The notes: a model not told the origin generated them from the letters alone. A stretch of DNA of 28,715 nucleotides from Reticulitermes lucifugus (GCA_026260175.1 JAKCWW010000101.1:76348-105062); one strand, 5' to 3'. Shown: positions 1 through 9,729, numbered from the stretch's first letter. Numbers and translations are program-made.

Positions 1-468
1 TCTCTAGTGACACGGTGTTCACAACATGACTTAAAAATCTGAAACTAAAATGGTGTCGTACCCCCTAGTGACACGATATTCACAACATATGACTCAAGAA
101 TCTGAAAATACAATGGTGGTGCCGTACCCCCTAGTGACACGGTGTTCACAACATATGACTCAAAAATCTGAAACTATAATGGTGTCGTACTCTCTAGTGA
201 CACGGTGTTCACAACATGACTTAAAAATCTGAAACTAAAATGGTGTCGTACCCTCTAGTGACACGATGTTCACAACATATGACTCAAAAATCTGAAAATA
301 CAATGGTGGTGCTGTACCCTCTAGTGACACGGTGTTAACAACATATGACTCAAAAATCTGAAACTACATTGGTGCCGTACCCTTTAGTGACACGGTGTTC
401 ACAACATATGACTAAAAAATCTGAAACTACAATGGTGTCGTACCCTCTAGTGACACGGTGTTCACAAC
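1..468. repeat. Satellite, ~63-bp monomers in a 190-bp higher-order unit
   Basis: Eight copies of a monomer marked by CTAGTGACACGGTGTTCACA start at 4, 65, 131, 194, 255, 321, 384 (TTAG variant) and 447. The spacings are 61, 66, 63, 61, 66, 63 and 63 bases, so three monomers form a 190-base unit. Bases 1-190 and 191-380 differ at only about nine positions, far less than adjacent monomers do. The 61-base monomer lacks an AT in CATATGAC; the 66-base monomer has an extra GGT. The 63-base form leaves one frame open (peptide like YPLVTRCSQHMTQKSE), but 61, 66 and 190 break the frame, so I do not call it coding. The array enters from the left edge and stops at 468, just before a small hairpin (ATTGAA/TTCAAT). 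Confidence 0.95.
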
Positions 469-983
469 GCGTATTGAAAAATTATTCAATTAGTTTAAAA
501 TTTACCAGTTGGAATAGAACACCGACATGATGTACCATATGCGTACAGATTTTTATGGATAAGGCAGTAAGCTAAAGTGCCGTTGTCTTCTTTCAGAAAA
601 CCAAAATTCTTGTATGAGTTTCCCTGCACGTTCACTTTTGAATTACGTGTTGGATTTATGTTCACAGAAGTGGCCCAGATATTTCGACAGGTCTGTTCGC
701 AATGACAATACTTTGTAGTCTATTTCACGAGAAAGCAAAATATTTTGAAGAATCTTTGCCATAAACCAGCTGACCACACACCTCTTAATCCAGGGACTTT
801 ACGATGGTTGTCTGGGTATACACGCAAGACGAATTGGGGTACGCACAGTTTCCAGCTGCGTTCTTTGAGTATTTCATATGTCACTGTTTTTAATGTTCAT
901 TACGGGCAGATAAAATCTCTTACTCCAATATTCCAAATCGATCCATATTACAGTTATAGCACTACAAGAAGCAACAACTGCTG
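469..983. other. Unassigned sequence
   Basis: AT-rich unique-looking sequence between the satellite and the first hammerhead-associated repeat. Open frames here are under 105 codons and match nothing I know. No repeat, RNA gene or transposon end was recognised. Confidence 0.5.
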
Positions 984-1182
984 TGCGAGTTTTTAGGCTT
1001 TCACAGCGGTGTAATTGCAGTCCCCATGCTTCTGGAATGTAACGTCGGGTAACTGGGTGACTGGTGCCCGACGCTTCAAGACAACGTAATAATCTTATCT
1101 TCAACGTTAGAAATGTCCAAAAAAGAATATTCGACACTTGAATATAAGACCACAACGTTTTCTCGAAACGCCGAGGGCCAAT
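984..1182 (-). repeat. Interspersed repeat 'H', copy A (PLE-associated)
   Basis: On the minus strand a box at 984-1042 translates in part as IPEAWGLQLHRCESLKTR. The equivalent box of copy B (16776-16840, plus strand) gives VPEDLILQQHRCENLKSR, so the two are diverged copies of one repeat. Repeats with this box are, from memory, common in termite and cockroach sequence. About 120 bases upstream of the box, on the opposite (plus) strand, is a GAAACGCCG motif at 1165-1173 preceded by TTGAATA. Copies B, C and E show the same arrangement: box on one strand, hammerhead-like core on the other. The local frame (874-1185, minus) is 103 codons long but is probably a relic or chance opening, not a gene. 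Family assignment is my inference. Confidence 0.55.
1136..1175 (+). ncRNA. Degenerate hammerhead-like motif (copy A)
   Basis: CTTGAATA stands where the CTGANGA core would be, followed 21 bases later by CTCGAAACG. The core is mutated and stem II pairing is poor, so I expect no activity. It is listed because its position relative to the repeat-H box agrees with copies B, C and E. Confidence 0.3.
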
Positions 1183-1215
1183 CATCCAGCGAGGGCGTGC
1201 TACATCCCAGAAGAA

Positions 1216-2110
1216 CGGAAACTTTAGAAACTTGTGTTTGCATTTTGTTAAACATTCACAATTTCCAGAAACATTTCAAATAACGGGTTTAATTTCGATT
1301 TCATAAAATCCTTTCTTATATATCCTTCACCAACTTTATTTCACGATGAACTGTTACTTATAAAATGATTCATTTATGAGATCAAACAAACAGACGGAGG
1401 GACAAACAATATTATTCTCATGGAATTTTATCCAGGACTTCGTTACGTAATCTACGTTATCATAAATATGTCAATTATAGCATAATGCTGTGTGTAATCA
1501 CATACACAAGCTGTCACTTAACGAAAGATTTTGCTGATCATTGGCGCTGCGTCATGTTTAGTTTAAGTAAAAACGTTTTTGATGATGACGATGATAATGA
1601 TAATAATAATGACGATGATGATGACAAAGCGTTGCAATAAACAAGACTGTCCTTCGTCCAAACACAATGTTCGAGCAACAGAAATGTCCAAAAGAACAGT
1701 CATGTTTTGAATTGATCTTACATCCTTCAGTAATGGAAATACATTTTGTGAATGCCCTATACACGCTGTTCGGCTGGCTGGTGTTCAGCTGTCATAATTC
1801 GATACCAAGCATGTTGTAAGCTTTTAGACCTCTACTTCCAACAAACCTGCTGTGAGAATGTCTTTATTGCATCACGGCCCAATAATAATATTTAAAAGTC
1901 CCCTTAGCATCATAAATAGCTCAGTTCCCAGTACATTCATATGTTCATATTACTACACAAATAGAAGTCACGATGCAATTACACGTTTAAACAGTGACGT
2001 CACTATATTCAGCATCACGAGATATGGAAACTTCAGAATTATATCATGTTGAAGTCTGTGGCTTGAATCCCGATTCTAACCAACTCCAGTAGATTATTAA
2101 ACTGGGTTAT
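1216..2110. other. Unassigned sequence with an imperfect GAT microsatellite
   Basis: Mostly featureless AT-rich sequence. Bases 1578-1626 are an imperfect (GAT/AAT)n tract on the plus strand; it explains the His/Tyr-rich run in the minus-strand frame at 1558-1764, which I do not consider a gene. Nothing else was recognised. Confidence 0.6.
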
Positions 2111-2166
2111 TCTCTCTTCTCTCCCCATCCTCCTGCCTCCCTACCCACACCCATACACACACATAC
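2111..2166. repeat. Polypyrimidine / CA-rich tract
   Basis: Over about 55 bases the plus strand is almost pure C/T (TCTCTCTTCTCTCCCC...) and then turns into a short (CA)n. It lies directly before a hammerhead-like motif, so it may mark the edge of an inserted element. No protein is implied. Confidence 0.7.
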
Positions 2167-2182
2167 GTGTAGACTAACATCC

Positions 2183-2215
2183 CTGAGGATAAGCCTAGTT
2201 GCGAAACAGCCTGTA
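2183..2215 (+). ncRNA. Hammerhead-like motif (PLE type), degenerate
   Basis: CTGAGGA at 2183-2189 and GAAAC at 2203-2207 have the core spacing. After GAAA the bases ACA-GCC-TGT can form a tiny stem III followed by A, which would be a GUA cleavage triplet. Stem I (CATCC against TTAG) does not pair and stem II is weak. About 190 bases downstream, GTTAAATTACCTGA at 2399-2412 recurs beside the motif at 7833-7869, which supports a shared element. Confidence 0.4.
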
Positions 2216-2419
2216 TTAGAATCGAGAGAAACCCGGTTGGAGTTCCGGCCAAGATATTGGTTATCCTGCACATCTTTAGATATTCTCATTTGGCAGGAGG
2301 CTTCGGGAATAACACCCAGAACGGTTCCTCCCTCAATCTTTCAATTTCACGGTTCATTTCATTGCACGCTAAACAAACCTTGTAGAATAAAGGGCGTTGT
2401 TAAATTACCTGAAAACTAA

Positions 2420-3660
2420 GTACTATACAGACATTACATTCGAATGCTGAGACTGCGTAATTAGGCATAAATTATTGTGTCTACTTAAAAAAGAACTGAT
2501 AGCATTGTGTGTCATATGCACAAAGAGATATTTATGAGTTCTTTGGATCAAATGCATAAAAGCACGGTTGAACAAATCCGGAGCGCCTGGTCGCCCGGGC
2601 GCCTAAATTTTGTATGGTGGCGCCTAATATTTTCGCATGGCTATTGAAGTTTTAGCTCTTACATACAAAAATGTGTATCAGCTCAGATGCACCGAGCAGA
2701 AAGTCAATAGTCGAGTTCGCTTCGAACAAGTTCAGAACTACCAACATTGCTTAATTATTTCATCGGAGTGTGAATTCATACAGGTGTAATTAAACAGGGT
2801 GTATAGAGAAGAACTAAGAAAATTTAAGAATTGTTTTTGTTTATGTAAGCAACAAGCAATAATTCAGATGTACGAGCAATTTTATGGTAGTTTGTGACAA
2901 ACAATTCCTTAGCGAAACTTGATACTTTAATGTTGTGTTTAATTTCACTACTGAATATGCCGACTGCAAAGTGCGTTACGTGAGGAGACTTCTTAAGTTT
3001 AGAGAGGGGCTTAGAAAATTACGGTTGAGACCCTTTCTGCTCAAAACACGCCAGCTTGTGAATCTGGGTCAGGAAATTGACAAATCTGACTGCAATTTTT
3101 CGTGGTTTTCCTTAGTCGTAGCGATTCACCGACAGTGTCATCCTAGCAGTATCGCCCTAGACTTGCATCCTAAGGCATCTGTTGCGAATTTCGGCAGAGG
3201 TATAGATCAAACCATTTCGTGGGTTTCCTCAGCCATTCCGTACGAATGACGAAATACCTTCAGATAGGCCTCGAACACTTCCTTCTACATTCTTAAGTTC
3301 GCAGTATTCCTAATTCTGTTCTCAACTCGTTCCACGTTATGTCGTTAAAACTACACTGAATACGTTATGAAACAAGCAGAAATAGGCCTATTCCACACAG
3401 CTCCACATTTATTAAATTGAAACAAACTACGACAATTTCTTCCTACATCCCTAATAAACCATGTAATTCCCAATCAATCCTCAGGAACGTTTGAAACGGA
3501 TGGTATGTGCTGATATGAAAATAAGAAACCGGAAACAAAACAGACTGAATACAAATTCTGTGAGTGATTATATAAATGTATTTGCAAGAAAGTAACAGCC
3601 ACTCAAAAATTAAACGCACACCGTTGTAAAAGCAACTCAAAGCGTTTGTTTTCATACCGT
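2420..3660. other. Unassigned sequence with a GC-rich motif pair
   Basis: Mostly unrecognised. Around 2583-2640 are three GCGCCT motifs and a 10-base palindrome CGCCCGGGCG (2592-2601); two of the repeats read GGCGCCTAA followed by an AT-rich run, 23 bases apart. This could be the end of a hAT-like element, but I cannot show terminal inverted repeats. The plus-strand frame at 2935-3249 (104 codons) is not recognisable. Confidence 0.4.
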
Positions 3661-3666
3661 ACGCAT

Positions 3667-3904
3667 ACCCCCTCTCTAGTAACGAGGTTAAAGAAGAGTA
3701 AAGCTATACCTCTACTCCCCCTCTGGGCCTTCATGGCCTGTTCTAGGGTGAACTTTTTTTTTAGATAGTAAGGGGTACATAAAATTTTAACCATATAGCT
3801 TAAGGAATATCTCAAAAAGTTACTTTCATTCCCTATGCAAGTTCAACATGCGCTCCATTTGTTGCCCTGCAAGCATAAAGGCGATATTCGATATCGTGCC
3901 AAAC
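3667..3904 (+). repeat. Left arm of a long imperfect inverted repeat
   Basis: This arm matches the reverse complement of 4488-4726 over nearly its whole length. The outer ~95 bases are a SINE 3' end (GAGGTTAAAG... AGCTATACCTCTACT...). Next come a T-run, AGTAAGGGGTA and the shared block AATATCTCAAAAAGTTA. The inner part is TTCAACATG-GCTCCAT-TGTTGCCC, ending in CGTGCCAAAC. In the right arm the inner part is continuous with the mariner-type reading frame, so this arm is probably an inverted partial copy of the same element. The sequence between the arms is ~580 bases. Confidence 0.85.
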
Positions 3905-3907
3905 ATT

Positions 3908-4195
3908 TTACAATAAGAGCTGTTCAGGGTTTGCAATTGCTATTCGCATTCGATCCCGGCAGGGGCAGCAGATTTTTATCTTCTCCAAACTGTCCAGACC
4001 GGCTTTGGGGTCCACCCAGCCTCCTATTCAGTGGGTACTGCGATTATTTCCTGGGGGTAAAGCAGCCGGGGTCTGAAATTGACTACTAACCTTCATTTAG
4101 TGCCGAAGGTAAGAATGAGTGAAGCTATACCTCTGTTCCACCTATATGCCTCAATGGAGTGGATAGGGACAACTTTACGTTCTAACTTTACCTTC
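3908..4195 (+). repeat. tRNA-derived SINE copy 2 (nested insertion)
   Basis: A nearly whole SINE: a weak A box near 3919-3930 (GAGCTGTTCAGG), a B-box relic GCATTCGATCC at 3947-3957, then the family body (CCCGGCAGGGG, CAGCCTCCTATTCAGTGGG, GGGGGTAAAGC, GAAGCTATACCTCTGTT) and the tail with two ACTTTAC units. Its 5' end abuts the left inverted arm and its 3' end (about 4195) abuts the C-terminal part of the minus-strand transposase. It therefore appears to have inserted into the mariner-type element. Homologous copies: 14345-14590, 25281-25575, 23540-23700 (minus). Confidence 0.85.
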
Positions 4196-4199
4196 TTAT

Positions 4200-4543
4200 T
4201 CTAGCCTTAAGTTTTTCAGTGTTACAAGCACTGGTGGAAGGCAAACCTCATCTCCCACAAAGCCACGCCAAGAAAAGTCGAAGGGTAGATCTGGAGATCA
4301 CGGAGGCCAGGAAGTGGATCCTCCTCGGCCGAGCCATTGCTTAGGCAACTGACTATTCAGGAATGCTGTCACCTCACTGGGGATGTGTGGAGGCGCTCCG
4401 TCATGTTGAGAAACACTTGGTTTGTCCTCATGTAGCTGGGACATTAACCACAACTCCAACATGTACGGGTAGTTAATTCCGTTAACGGTTTGGCACGAAA
4501 CTGAATATCCTCTGAAGTGTGCGGGGCAACACATGGAGCCCAT
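4200..4543 (-). pseudogene. Mariner-type (Tc1/mariner) transposase, broken C-terminal part
   Basis: DDE/D transposases of this superfamily cut and paste the element at TA sites. On the minus strand the frame from 4543 carries TVNGINY and MLELWLMSQL, then HDGAPPH (QxDGAPPH is the second catalytic-Asp motif), then FLNSQLPKQWLGRGG and WPP. The next codon is TGA (4298-4300), where the family has Arg. Reading on gives SPDLPFDFSW, the third catalytic block of the usual WPPRSPDLTPLDFFLW motif, then GFVGDEVCLPP before homology ends near 4200 at the SINE junction. The N-terminal two thirds, including the helix-turn-helix and first Asp, are missing; the first ~18 residues of the frame belong to the inverted arm. 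It cannot be active. Family recognition is strong, subfamily is not resolved. Confidence 0.85.
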
Positions 4544-4726
4544 GTTGAACTTGCGAGGCGAATGAAAATAACTTTTTGAGATATTCCATAAACTTTGTGC
4601 TTTAAATTTTTTCTACCCCTTACTAGCTTAAAAAAAATTCACCCTAGAACAGGCCATGAAGGCCCAGAGGGAAAGTAGAGGTATAGCTTTACTCTTTCTT
4701 TAACCTCGGTATTAGATGGGGATGGG
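4488..4726 (-). repeat. Right arm of the long imperfect inverted repeat
   Basis: Reverse complement of the left arm (3667-3904). Read on the minus strand the order is a SINE 3' end, a T-run, AGTAAGGGGTA, ATATCTCAAAAAGTTATTTT, TTCAACATGGGCTCCATG and CGTGCCAAAC, and it then runs straight into the transposase frame. The SINE part extends outward to about 4765. The arms are clearly homologous but have many differences and small indels, so the structure is old. Confidence 0.85.
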
Positions 4727-4765
4727 TGGTCAACTCCACGCCCCGGCTGTCCCTTACTATCTTAC
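4635..4765 (-). repeat. SINE copy 3, 3' half
   Basis: On the minus strand the order is GTAAGGGACAGCCGGGGCGTGG, then ACCGAGGTTAAAG, AGTAAAGCTATACCTCTACT and TTCATGGCCTGTTCTAGGGTG. This is the 3' half of the same SINE as at 14345-14590 and 25281-25575. The tRNA-like head is absent. It forms the outer part of the right inverted arm; the matching piece in the left arm is at 3667-3760. Confidence 0.8.
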
Positions 4766-4774
4766 CGAACAATT

Positions 4775-5005
4775 TTTGTAATTGCTGGTGTCATTTGTAA
4801 TCTTCCGTACGAACTGCCTTATAAAACACGTCATTGGAGGAAAGATAGAAGGGAGAGGAAGAATAGGAAGAAGACGTCAGCGGCTACTGGATGGCCTTCA
4901 GAAAAAGGGACGATACTGGAACGTGAAAAGGAAGCACTGGATCGCACTCTGTGAAGAACTCGATTTGAAAAAGGCTATAAGTCAGACTACGCTATAAGGA
5001 ATCAT
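4775..5005 (+). pseudogene. Non-LTR retrotransposon RT-A, C-terminal end
   Basis: The plus frame contains NCLIKHVIGGKIEGRGR-GRRRQRLLDGLQ, then YWNVKR, and stops at 4995-4997. The copy at 17331-17990 has RRNCLLKHVIEGKIEG followed by a similar basic stretch, so both are the C-terminal tail of one endonuclease/reverse-transcriptase protein, which copies its RNA at a nick in genomic DNA. The recognisable catalytic parts are absent, and the left edge near 4777 is disrupted by an insertion within the GHILRRNCL block. 5'-truncation is normal for such elements. It starts ten bases after the minus-strand SINE. Clade (RTE-like) is from memory. Confidence 0.7.
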
Positions 5006-5009
5006 ACTA

Positions 5010-5695
5010 TCATGTTTGATATCTAAGATACGACACAATTCCCTATAAAAGCCGGAACTCTTTAAATGATATTTAACAACTTAATTTCTATCACACAAAA
5101 AACACACCTCGACTCCATTAAAACTACCACTCGGCTAATATTGCCAGGGACATTGTCGACGTTATTCCGAGAATCATACGATAGACATAAATACACTGTG
5201 TTGGCACCAGGTAAAGAGTTTTAAACGTTAAAGATCTACAGTTACCACTATGCTTTACAAGGCTAACCTCCACTAATGTTCCCAGATACAGATGTGAAGT
5301 TAAACTTCAGTCTGTGCCTGTTTATAAATTACCCTGTCAGCCTTTCCGTTTAACATGAATTGAATCAAAACAACTGCGGAATTGCATGAAAATACAGATA
5401 GTTAATTCTTCGCCACTTTAAGGTCCCGAAAATGCACACATTTATTTCACTTAAGTATCAAACTGGTTGAAATGTTTTACGTTAAATAAAAAGATTAGGA
5501 GACAAGTTCCACATCTGTATTTATGAATCGCCACCACACGAAAGTTTAATGATTTATCAGTTATGGGTATCACAGATAATAGCAGGTCATCAGTTCTTAC
5601 ATTCACAATTAAAATGACATCGAGAAAGATTGCATATTTTACAAGAATGAATAACCACACACAATTTTATGGGACTACATTAGATAACACTGCCA
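5010..5695. other. Unassigned sequence
   Basis: AT-rich sequence with no recognised repeat. It could include the 3' untranslated part of RT-A just after 5005, but the other RT-A copy gives no clear match there. Confidence 0.5.
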
Positions 5696-5699
5696 TTTT

Positions 5700-6040
5700 G
5701 GTCCCGTAAAACTAACTCCATGGAGCAGAATCCTTCTTGAGAACCTAAAGAGGTCCCCAGGTAGTGAATAAATTCCCCGCATTTTACCAAACCCGAATAT
5801 TCATTACCGCGTTCACAACAGCCCGTCACTTGTCCCAATCTCGAGAGAGATAAATGCATCCCATCCTATTTGACTTTTTAGTATCATCCTCCCATCTACG
5901 CCTACTTCTTCTACGTGGTCTCTTTCCTTCAGGTTTCCCCACCAAAACTCTGTATACAGTTACTTTCTCTCCCACACGTTCTATATGTCCCAGCCGTCTA
6001 ATACTGCTTGACTTATTGCATCCGTATACCGTATGAAATT
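5700..6040 (-). pseudogene. Non-LTR retrotransposon RT-B, C-terminal end and 3' UTR (copy 1)
   Basis: On the minus strand the frame reads RRLGHIERVGEKVTVYRVLV, then GKPEGKRPRRRSRRRWEDD, and reaches SRDWDK before a TGA at 5826-5828 where the family has Trp. After that stop it continues RAVVNAVMNIRVW and ends at TAA (5784-5786). Copy 3 (19290-19491) has [30 protein letters not shown] and [12 protein letters not shown] in the same order. The 3' UTR shares ...GGGGAATTT...AAGGA...CTCCATGGAGTTAGTT with the other copies and ends near 5700. Only the tail is present, so the element is dead. The basic [15 protein letters not shown] motif is familiar from cockroach and termite retrotransposons. Confidence 0.8.
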
Positions 6041-6044
6041 CGGT

Positions 6045-7760
6045 ATGAAAAAATAAATTCCACCATATAATATGCATGTTTTTCAAGCACTTTCTTTACC
6101 ATTTTGCATATGCACCTACTTATAACGATTTTCGGCTTTCTTGATAAAAATCCACTACTTGGGAGTAAAATGCAATGTTCAAGAAATGATCACCATTCAA
6201 AGCTTCAGAAATCACGTTTGCTTTTATTCCATCAAATGTTAATTATATCAACACAGGTTCAAATAAACGACACGTACAGACGACTGATCTTACTACGTAG
6301 GGACTACCTATTACAGATATAACACTCAGGGAATAGAAAGCAATTTTTCCCAGTATTCCGTTTAATGACCAAACAGACCTTAACATTTTAAGCACTGACA
6401 TTAATATAAATTACACTTAAAGATTCGGTTCGTACCGCGCAATAAACACACTCCTCGGCTATGAGATCCAAACACTTAATTCTGTATAGGGAAACAATCG
6501 CTGTTCTGAGATCCACACAAAATACATAAATGTATTCTATGGGCAGCAGAACATAGAATTCTTTAATGATAAATCTGGCAATATATACAACAACCCCTAG
6601 GCTTTAGAGTTCATGAGATCTGTATTTTACATCACTACATCAAACTTGTACATGATAAACAGTTAATGAGAAAATTAATATAAAGCTTTTTTTGAAGCTT
6701 TGCGCTATGAATCGTATCCCTCGAGATCTTACAGTGAGCCACTATAACCTACGGAATTACATTTAATAAACCATATAGTTATTTTCTCGAATGTAACATT
6801 TGGACGGATACATCTCCCCATTACGGGTTCATTTTATGCGGTTTTTGTAAAGAACAATTACACATACGAGAACAGACTCGCGTTCAATGTTATGGCATAC
6901 ACGCACATTTCACTTTTGCAGTGATCTATGAACAGCTTCCCTACACAACGTGCACTGTAGCACATATTTCATCACGAGAGCCTGAAGCACTGCTTTGCGT
7001 GTAAGGGTGCGGAGTACAGTGCCCCCACTCGCGTCTTTTTAACACTTAACGATATTTTGATTACGACCGTCAAAAATATACTTCTTTTTTCTGACAGACT
7101 TCCGTCAATTTGTTTTGAACTTAACTAGAATCAGAATGAAAGACGTAAAATTGATTGCCCATAAATCACGTAACGAACACATTTCCACTTTATCTCACCT
7201 CGAAGTAATAGTCAACAAAGTAACGTAACACGCAACAAGGGAAGAAGAAAAAGTGATATTAATCCTTACGCAAAACATTGCAAATACAAGTCACTGTCGG
7301 ATTATCTGAGCCGTAAATATGCGTGTAGCTAAATTCGTGCACTTTACGTACTTTATCAACAGACGGAGCTTTAAAAGAGACAAATCACGATCATGTGTAT
7401 GATGAACTGGATCGAGTAAGCGGTCATCAGCTGTTTTATTTCTACAATGACATTCTTCCAAAAACGTTTGGGCTACTACGCATTGTGATCCGTTACGTGG
7501 CTAAAAGCGGTCTTTCACCTTGTTCGTCAGTGTCAAAGACTCGCCTAACGGTAGGTTTATGAAACAGAGCTGGTCTTCGAAATTACACAGAAGCATTTCT
7601 GACATGCCTCGGTTCCACCAATTTCGATAATCTTTAATCACATCAATTATATTGTCTTCTTCTGACTTGATGCAATAAGAATTTTAACAACTAATATCTC
7701 AGTCTTAGTATGAGACCACGCTGGGTTAAATAATGTAAGTATCAAATATAATGGCACACC
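6045..7760. other. Unassigned sequence
   Basis: About 1.7 kb of AT-rich sequence in which I recognise no coding, RNA or transposon signal on either strand. It could be old decayed repeat sequence or unique intron DNA. Confidence 0.5.
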
Positions 7761-7775
7761 AGACACAGTAGGCCT

Positions 7776-7880
7776 ACTTTATTAAAATAAAATCCTCTCG
7801 GGCTGACAGCCGCGTCAGGTAATTTAACTACACCAACGTTTAAGGGACTGACTTCGTCTCCATCCTCAGGATACAGAGAT
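7776..7880 (-). repeat. PLE-like terminal fragment with hammerhead-like motif
   Basis: On the minus strand CTGAGGA (7863-7869) is followed by T, then GGAGAC/GTCCC, which pair as five base pairs with one bulged A, then TTAAACGTTGG where a live ribozyme would have GAAAC. AACGTT (7835-7840) is the palindromic stem III and GUU the cleavage triplet. GTATC before the core can pair with GGTGT after it, using wobbles. The core GA to TT change should kill it. The downstream GTTAAATTACCTGA recurs at 2399-2412. Confidence 0.45.
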
Positions 7881-7917
7881 ATCTCAGTGGATTCTCTGAG
7901 AAAAAAACATTCTAACA

Positions 7918-7953
<36 letters not shown>
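7918..7953. repeat. (AAT)12 microsatellite
   Basis: Twelve perfect AAT units. On the minus strand this gives a run of tyrosines inside an otherwise unrecognisable frame (7742-8011). Confidence 0.98.
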
Positions 7954-7954
<1 letters not shown>

Positions 7955-8233
7955 TTTTAACGAAGTTATATATTTTGGCGCATAAACTCGTACATGTAAA
8001 CACCACAACACCGAATCAAAATCACTGTTACAGTCTCAGAAGAATAAAAGTTATAAATGACATTTTGGTATATACGAGTATATACTAAAGGAATTTTGTA
8101 AACAGTTGTTCCATGTTATAATACAATTAACGTAAAAAGAGCTCAGAATTCAACACCTTCTTTTAACAACAGTTTATTTTACTATGATTATTCCTCTGTA
8201 TATAAATATATATATAGATTTATTACAATTGGC

Positions 8234-8266
8234 CTGATGATGGTTTGAAATTTAGTCGAAACATGC
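8234..8266 (+). ncRNA. Hammerhead-like motif, CATG subtype
   Basis: CTGATGA (8234-8240), T, then GGTT...AGTC with partial pairing through wobbles, then GAAAC (8258-8262) and ATGC. Core boxes are exact, but stem III is ACATGC instead of ACATGT, which removes U16.1, and stem I does not pair. Probably an inactive relic of the same family as 11588-11632. Confidence 0.4.
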
Positions 8267-9186
8267 AGAAAAACAACTTTCGTTACACCACAATAAAGTG
8301 CTTGGTTAGACTGACGTATCATTGCGTTTGATCTTTAAATACCTCAGGCCAGAAGGCTACTGCTCTGTCACGACTAAAGCTCGGTATACCAGTTTAAACA
8401 CTTTCCGTATCTTGTAAATACATACGTAAGTAAATATATCAACAAATATAGTGCAAATACACCTGTGTAAATTTGTCACAATCGTTGAATCATTGAAATG
8501 TATTATATGTAGAATTATGAATAAAGCAATTCGGTGGTGACGATAATGAATTATCGTGTTATAATACAAAAGGAAATTACTTAACCAGCTGATTACTTAG
8601 TGGCTACACTGGACCTAAGTTGTACTCAGTTATTCGAATATCCACTGCAGATAAGAAAGTGTCCGAAGCGCATAACAGCAACGCTCATCACTGCCGTGTT
8701 CTAATTTATCAGTGAGTGGCAGTCTAATTTTAATTAAACATGAACAAACACACGCGACCCCAAATAGCTATGTACAAAGTACGAAAATCTCCCGCTGCCG
8801 AACAGTATTCTCTTCTTACTTTACTGAAACTAGAGGGGAGAAATATTGAGGACGTCTGAGAACAGGATGCGGATGAGAATATTTGTACCTTAGAGGCAGG
8901 AAGTAACAGGAGGGAGAAGAAAATCGTATAACGAGGGGCTTAATACTTTGTTCTCCTCACCATTAATTAAGAAGATAATGTAAAGTAGTGTCACACAGGT
9001 GAGGCATGCAGCATGCATGCGAGCGATAAAAACTACATACTGAAATTTTGTTGCAAAAGCTGAAAGGAGGACACCTTTGGGATATTAAACAAATAGGATG
9101 TTTGCACAAAGACTGGTTTCATGTCGTTCAGGATTAAGTACACTGACGGCTCCTTCAGTGGTAGCTCCTGTAAGCAAGGCATTGAA
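8267..9186. other. Unassigned sequence
   Basis: No recognised feature. A short alternating stretch GCATGCAGCATGCATGC at 9004-9020 can form small palindromes but has no partner elsewhere in the window. Confidence 0.5.
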
Positions 9187-9276
9187 ATTCCGAATTTCAT
9201 AAAAGGCGGGAACTTACCGACTAGATTAGCGACTGTTTACTCCACAGGATGGAACCTACTCCATCTAATTACTTAG
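9187..9276 (+). repeat. RT-B 3' UTR fragment (copy 2)
   Basis: Aligns in order with the 3' UTR of copy 3 (19477-19555): TTC-G--TTCATAAA-GGCGGGAA, then CTTACCGACTAGATTAGCGAC, then ACAGGATGGAACCTACTCC and TAATTA. No coding part remains. It shows how short insertions of this family can be. Confidence 0.65.
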
Positions 9277-9299
9277 GCCGACTTAGCTATTTGATGCCG

Positions 9300-9690
9300 T
9301 GTGTATAGGAAGAAACACATGATAATACAAATGAGACTACGTTGGAACACTGAGGCCTCGTCATCTACACAAATTAAGGTTACGATTACCGATCTCATTC
9401 AAAGAGTATTAAAGGCAGCCAAAATTGGGTGCAGGAGATCGACCCATATGTGTTACGCACGTCACTATTTTGTAGTGTAAAGTGTAAAGGGAAATGCAAG
9501 AAAATGAAAAATGCAATCAGAAAGGCAAATATTCCACACATTGCTTAGTGGCTGTCACAGCAGCTAATAAACTGGGCCTATGTGCTTCAATATATTCAAA
9601 TCTCAAACCGTATACCGCCAATATTAACAGGGGAGTAAATAGACCATCAAAGTACATACACACAATTGGTTAGTTCTTTGTTTCATTGTA
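9300..9690. other. Unassigned sequence
   Basis: Nothing recognised in this AT-rich interval. Confidence 0.5.
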
Positions 9691-9696
9691 CTTGCT

Positions 9697-9727
9697 ACAT
9701 GTTTCGAACCTACCGCATCATCTTCAG
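9697..9727 (-). ncRNA. Hammerhead-like motif, CATG subtype (minus strand)
   Basis: On the minus strand CTGAAGA (9721-9727), T, a poorly paired 14-base stem II region ending GGTTC, then GAAA and the perfect palindrome ACATGT (9697-9702), followed by A, giving a GUA triplet. Stem I keeps only one or two pairs. Core exact, helices decayed. Confidence 0.45.
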
Positions 9728-9729
9728 GG

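Noticed and set aside
50..530. Repeating peptide YPLVTRCSQHMTQKSE as a repeat protein gene
   Set aside because: The 61- and 66-base monomers and the 190-base unit break the frame; it is a satellite read in one frame.
7742..8011. Poly-tyrosine protein on the minus strand
   Set aside because: Produced by the AAT microsatellite; the rest is a PLE-like fragment.
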